Positions 41,260-43,454 of a DNA stretch of 43,454 nucleotides are shown in pieces. Both the position numbers and the translations under genes were made by a program. The first letter of the stretch is position 1; every line of letters begins with the position of its first letter. Below the pieces are notes generated by a model. It searched no databases and was not told where the DNA came from. It saw only the letters and a program-made list of their open reading frames with translations. The DNA comes from Pseudomonadota bacterium. GTDB taxonomy: Bacteria > Pseudomonadota > Gammaproteobacteria > Burkholderiales > Burkholderiaceae_D. The stretch covers positions 1 through 43,454 of the forward strand of contig JARXKM010000010.1 in NCBI GenBank assembly GCA_030272785.1, read 5' to 3'.

Positions 41260-42767
41260 TGTGATGGCCCGCCGAGCAGTTGACCGAATACGGCGGCGAG
41301 CTGCGCCGTATGGGTGGATCCGCAGACGCCGCCGATCCAGGCGACATAGCCGTCCGGGCGCACCACCACGGCGCAATCGTCGCCGATGCCGTAGGTGCTG
41401 TGGCAGGTGTGGTCGATGTCCACCAAGGCCGCAGCGCCCGTTCCCACCAAAAATGCGCGCACGGGCAGGCCTGAGCGCTTGGCCACGCCCTCCACCGCGG
41501 CGACCCACGCGGGATCCTCGCTCAGCAGCACGAACGCGTCATGGAACAGGTCCAGCGTGGAAACGCGCTTGCCCTGGTGCGCCAGCCAGGCATGCGGCGC
41601 GCGGGCGCCCGCCTCGGCACGCCGTGCGATCGTCTTGCCGAACACGGCAAGCGAAGCGGCCTCGATGATGGCGTCGGAGTGGTAGCGCTGGCCAAGGATG
41701 CAGGTATGGTCGTCCAGATCGTCGCTGTCGGGTGGGCCGGACAAGCGCGCCTTTTGCCGCTTCTGGACAAATTCGCTCAACGCCGGCGCCACCGGGCGCC
41801 GCTCCGCCCCGTAGGTGTCCAGCAGCGCCTCGTCCGCCATGCCGCGCAGGTGGAGGGCAAGCTTCCACGACAGCTTGTGCGCGTCCTGGATCCCCGTGTT
41901 GGCGTCCATCGCGCCCGCCGGCGGCCAGACGTGCGCGCTGTCCCCTGCCGGGAACACCCGTCCCTTGCGATAGTGCTGCGCCATGGCGGTGGTTTGCTCC
42001 CAGCACCCGACGTTGATCACCGTGCAGCGCAGGTCTGGCAGGCCGGTCATCGCACAGATCATGCCCACGCAGCGCGTTTGATCGAAGTCCTCCAGCCGCT
42101 CGCGGCCGGGGTCAAAGGCGACCCCGACCGACCAGCGCCCGGGCGTCGCGATCGTGACAAACGCGCCGAAGCCGAGTTCCTTGTTGAGCACAATCCAGAA
42201 TATGGCGTGCTGGACTATCACGTCGGACAGGTCGGCGTCGAACAGAATGCTCACCATGTGCTGACCCGGCGCGGCCACCGGCCAGGCGATCTGCATCTGT
42301 TCCCGGACGCCGCTGCGGTGCCCGTCCGCAGCGACGAGAAAATCAGCCCGAATAGTGCGTTATTCGCCAGTGTCGCGATCGGCGACAATCGCCGATATGC
42401 CCGAGCCGATGTCGTCGAAGCTGCGCAGCTCGGTGTTGAACCAGTGCCGCGCGCCGCGCTGGCGCGCCGCCTCAATCAGGATCGGCTCGACCGTGCTCTA
42501 CTCGGCCAGGCAAAATTCCGACGGGCTCGTGCCCGCCCATTGCAGCGGTGCATCCGGCTCGAACAGCCATTCCCACGGGCCGGCCAGGTTCTCGCAGCGC
42601 GCGCCCCCGCGATCGTTCTCGAACGGGCGTCCCGCGTCGACGATCGCCGCTTCGATGCCCATGGGTCGAAAAATCTCCAGGGAGCGCTGGTTCAGACCGC
42701 GCGCGCGCCCCTGGATCGACACCGCCGGATGGCGGTCCACCAGCATCGTTGGCAACAATACACCTGA
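41256..42767 (-). pseudogene. FAD-dependent aromatic monooxygenase, truncated with two in-frame stops
   Basis: A PheA/TfdB/MhpA-type FAD monooxygenase can be read in one frame from about 42767 to 41256, interrupted by TAG at 42498-42500 and TAA at about 42357-42359. Recognisable parts are 'GRARGLNQRSLEIFRPMGIE', 'STVEPILIEAARQRGARHWFNTELRSF', 'RADFLVAADGHRSGVREQ' (the DG motif) and 'GRVFPAGDSAHVWPPAGAMDANTGIQDAHKLSWKLA' (FAD ribityl GD motif), with a thioredoxin-like C-terminal region. The N-terminal GxGxxG FAD domain is missing and gives way to transposase-like debris near 42770. The missing start, two nonsense codons and lack of frameshifts point to an inactivated gene. The stop overlaps the DUF4440-like start. 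Confidence 0.82.
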
Positions 42768-42769
42768 GC

Positions 42770-43361
42770 CATTTACACAGCGTAAGCGGTAAAAAAGGGA
42801 GCCTTTAAGAGCTACACTAAGGGGATTTCATTCAATTTCGGCACTGTACTGAGTACCCGCCGAAAATAGATCGTGGCTTTCTATCGGCGCGCTGCGGCGT
42901 TGCCCGCCCTTTGCAGTGCTCGCACTGCGGCGGACTGAGCGTCTGGTATCGCATCCGGCCAGAACCACATCCATTTCCACAATTTATTCCCGGTGGGGAC
43001 TTAGGCGAAAACCGATGATGGCCAAACCGCCGGGGACACATCTTCAACTTTTACATGCAGCGGCACGAGTCAATCCGGGCAACTCAACTATCGCGCCGGC
43101 TGCTGCGCCAGCGACTCGATGCGATCGCGCGGTCTCTGCGCAAAGATACCGACGAGCCAAGCGGCTGCTGGAGCGTACCGGGGCGCCTTCAATCGGGCAA
43201 ATTGGCAACGACGTCATCACGCACGTGGCGACGTTCGGCTACAACTGCCTGCGCGTGCTCGGGTAACTCGGCCTGCCCGGAGAGAACTACCCGGTCAAGA
43301 ATCCGGCCAAGCGCCGACGCTTAAAATCTGTCGAGCTGCTTTACAGGTTTCTTTTGGTTAG
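42770..43361 (+). pseudogene. Transposase-like debris
   Basis: No intact gene is present. In shifting plus-strand frames there is 'IFNFYMQRHESIRATQLSRR', then 'IGQIGNDVITHVATFGYNCLRVLG', a stop at about 43264, and in the same frame 'LGLPGENYPVKNPAKRRRLKSVELLYRF'. This reads like the C-terminal part of a DDE transposase (possibly IS1380-like, from memory) with frameshifts and a nonsense codon. It begins exactly where the monooxygenase pseudogene loses its N-terminus. The final 43362-43454 is AT-rich and holds nothing that I recognise. Confidence 0.4.
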
Positions 43362-43454
43362 TCGCTTCCGGGGCCATTTGGTTTTCCGTATCTACCGCTA
43401 ACTAACTGTTTTATATAATGAATCCATCAAGAATTTCCTTGTGGTACAAATCAT

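Overview
The window is GC-rich (mostly strong third-position G/C) and its gene set looks like a betaproteobacterium of the Oxalobacteraceae (Massilia / Duganella / Janthinobacterium type). Evidence is the family content and codon style; no rRNA or tRNA is visible, so the genus is inference.

Layout. 1-300: an inverted array of a short GGGGTCAGGTCTGACAATCG-type repeat. 430-927: MarR-type regulator. 956-4186 (minus): an mtoX - SCO - MauG-like operon for periplasmic methanethiol oxidation. 4571-7690 (plus): a DUF2726 protein and an orphan GspE/PilB-like ATPase with an N-terminal GAF domain. 7703-11044 (minus): a tight three-gene operon, haem-binding Tll0287/DUF3365-HAMP sensor, then TIR protein, then SLOG protein with four membrane helices, behind its own strong promoter with a dyad at 11086-11117. 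This is the best candidate for an undescribed system: it has the TIR plus SLOG logic of Thoeris, but with a membrane effector and a haem sensor. 11196-14428 (minus): Hpt protein and a REC-GAF-PAS-GGDEF-EAL response regulator. 14931-16619: PafA-like alkaline phosphatase. 16630-22092 (minus): TonB receptor - YfiR - GGDEF/EAL, followed by a periplasmic solute-binding protein. 22792-23328: GNAT acetyltransferase.

23469-38950 is a steroid-catabolism island: Baeyer-Villiger monooxygenase, 3-alpha-hydroxysteroid dehydrogenase (HsdA type), three SDR enzymes in all, a TesE-TesF-TesG lower pathway (2-hydroxyhexadienoate to pyruvate plus propionyl-CoA), DUF1329 and DUF1302 envelope proteins, a TesD-type meta-cleavage hydrolase, a ketosteroid-isomerase homologue, a TeiR-like LuxR regulator, the 3-ketosteroid 9-alpha-hydroxylase oxygenase KshA and an HSL-type esterase. 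KshB, the delta-1-dehydrogenase, TesA1/A2 and the extradiol dioxygenase TesB are absent here. A shared 20-bp dyad (CATCGTC-N6-GACGATG type) precedes three of the island's promoters and is a candidate operator. Two ~100-bp inverted repeat copies bracket the DUF1302-tesG operon, and one supplies the last 20 codons of the neighbouring SDR gene.

38982-40634: chemoreceptor with a CheR/CheB-tether pentapeptide. 40510-42767: a decayed operon, comprising an FAD aromatic monooxygenase with two in-frame nonsense codons and a missing N-terminus, and a SnoaL/DUF4440-like gene split by a 162-bp MITE-like insert with perfect terminal inverted repeats and a 3-bp target duplication. 42770-43454: transposase-like debris. 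The right end is therefore a degenerating, mobile-element-marked edge.
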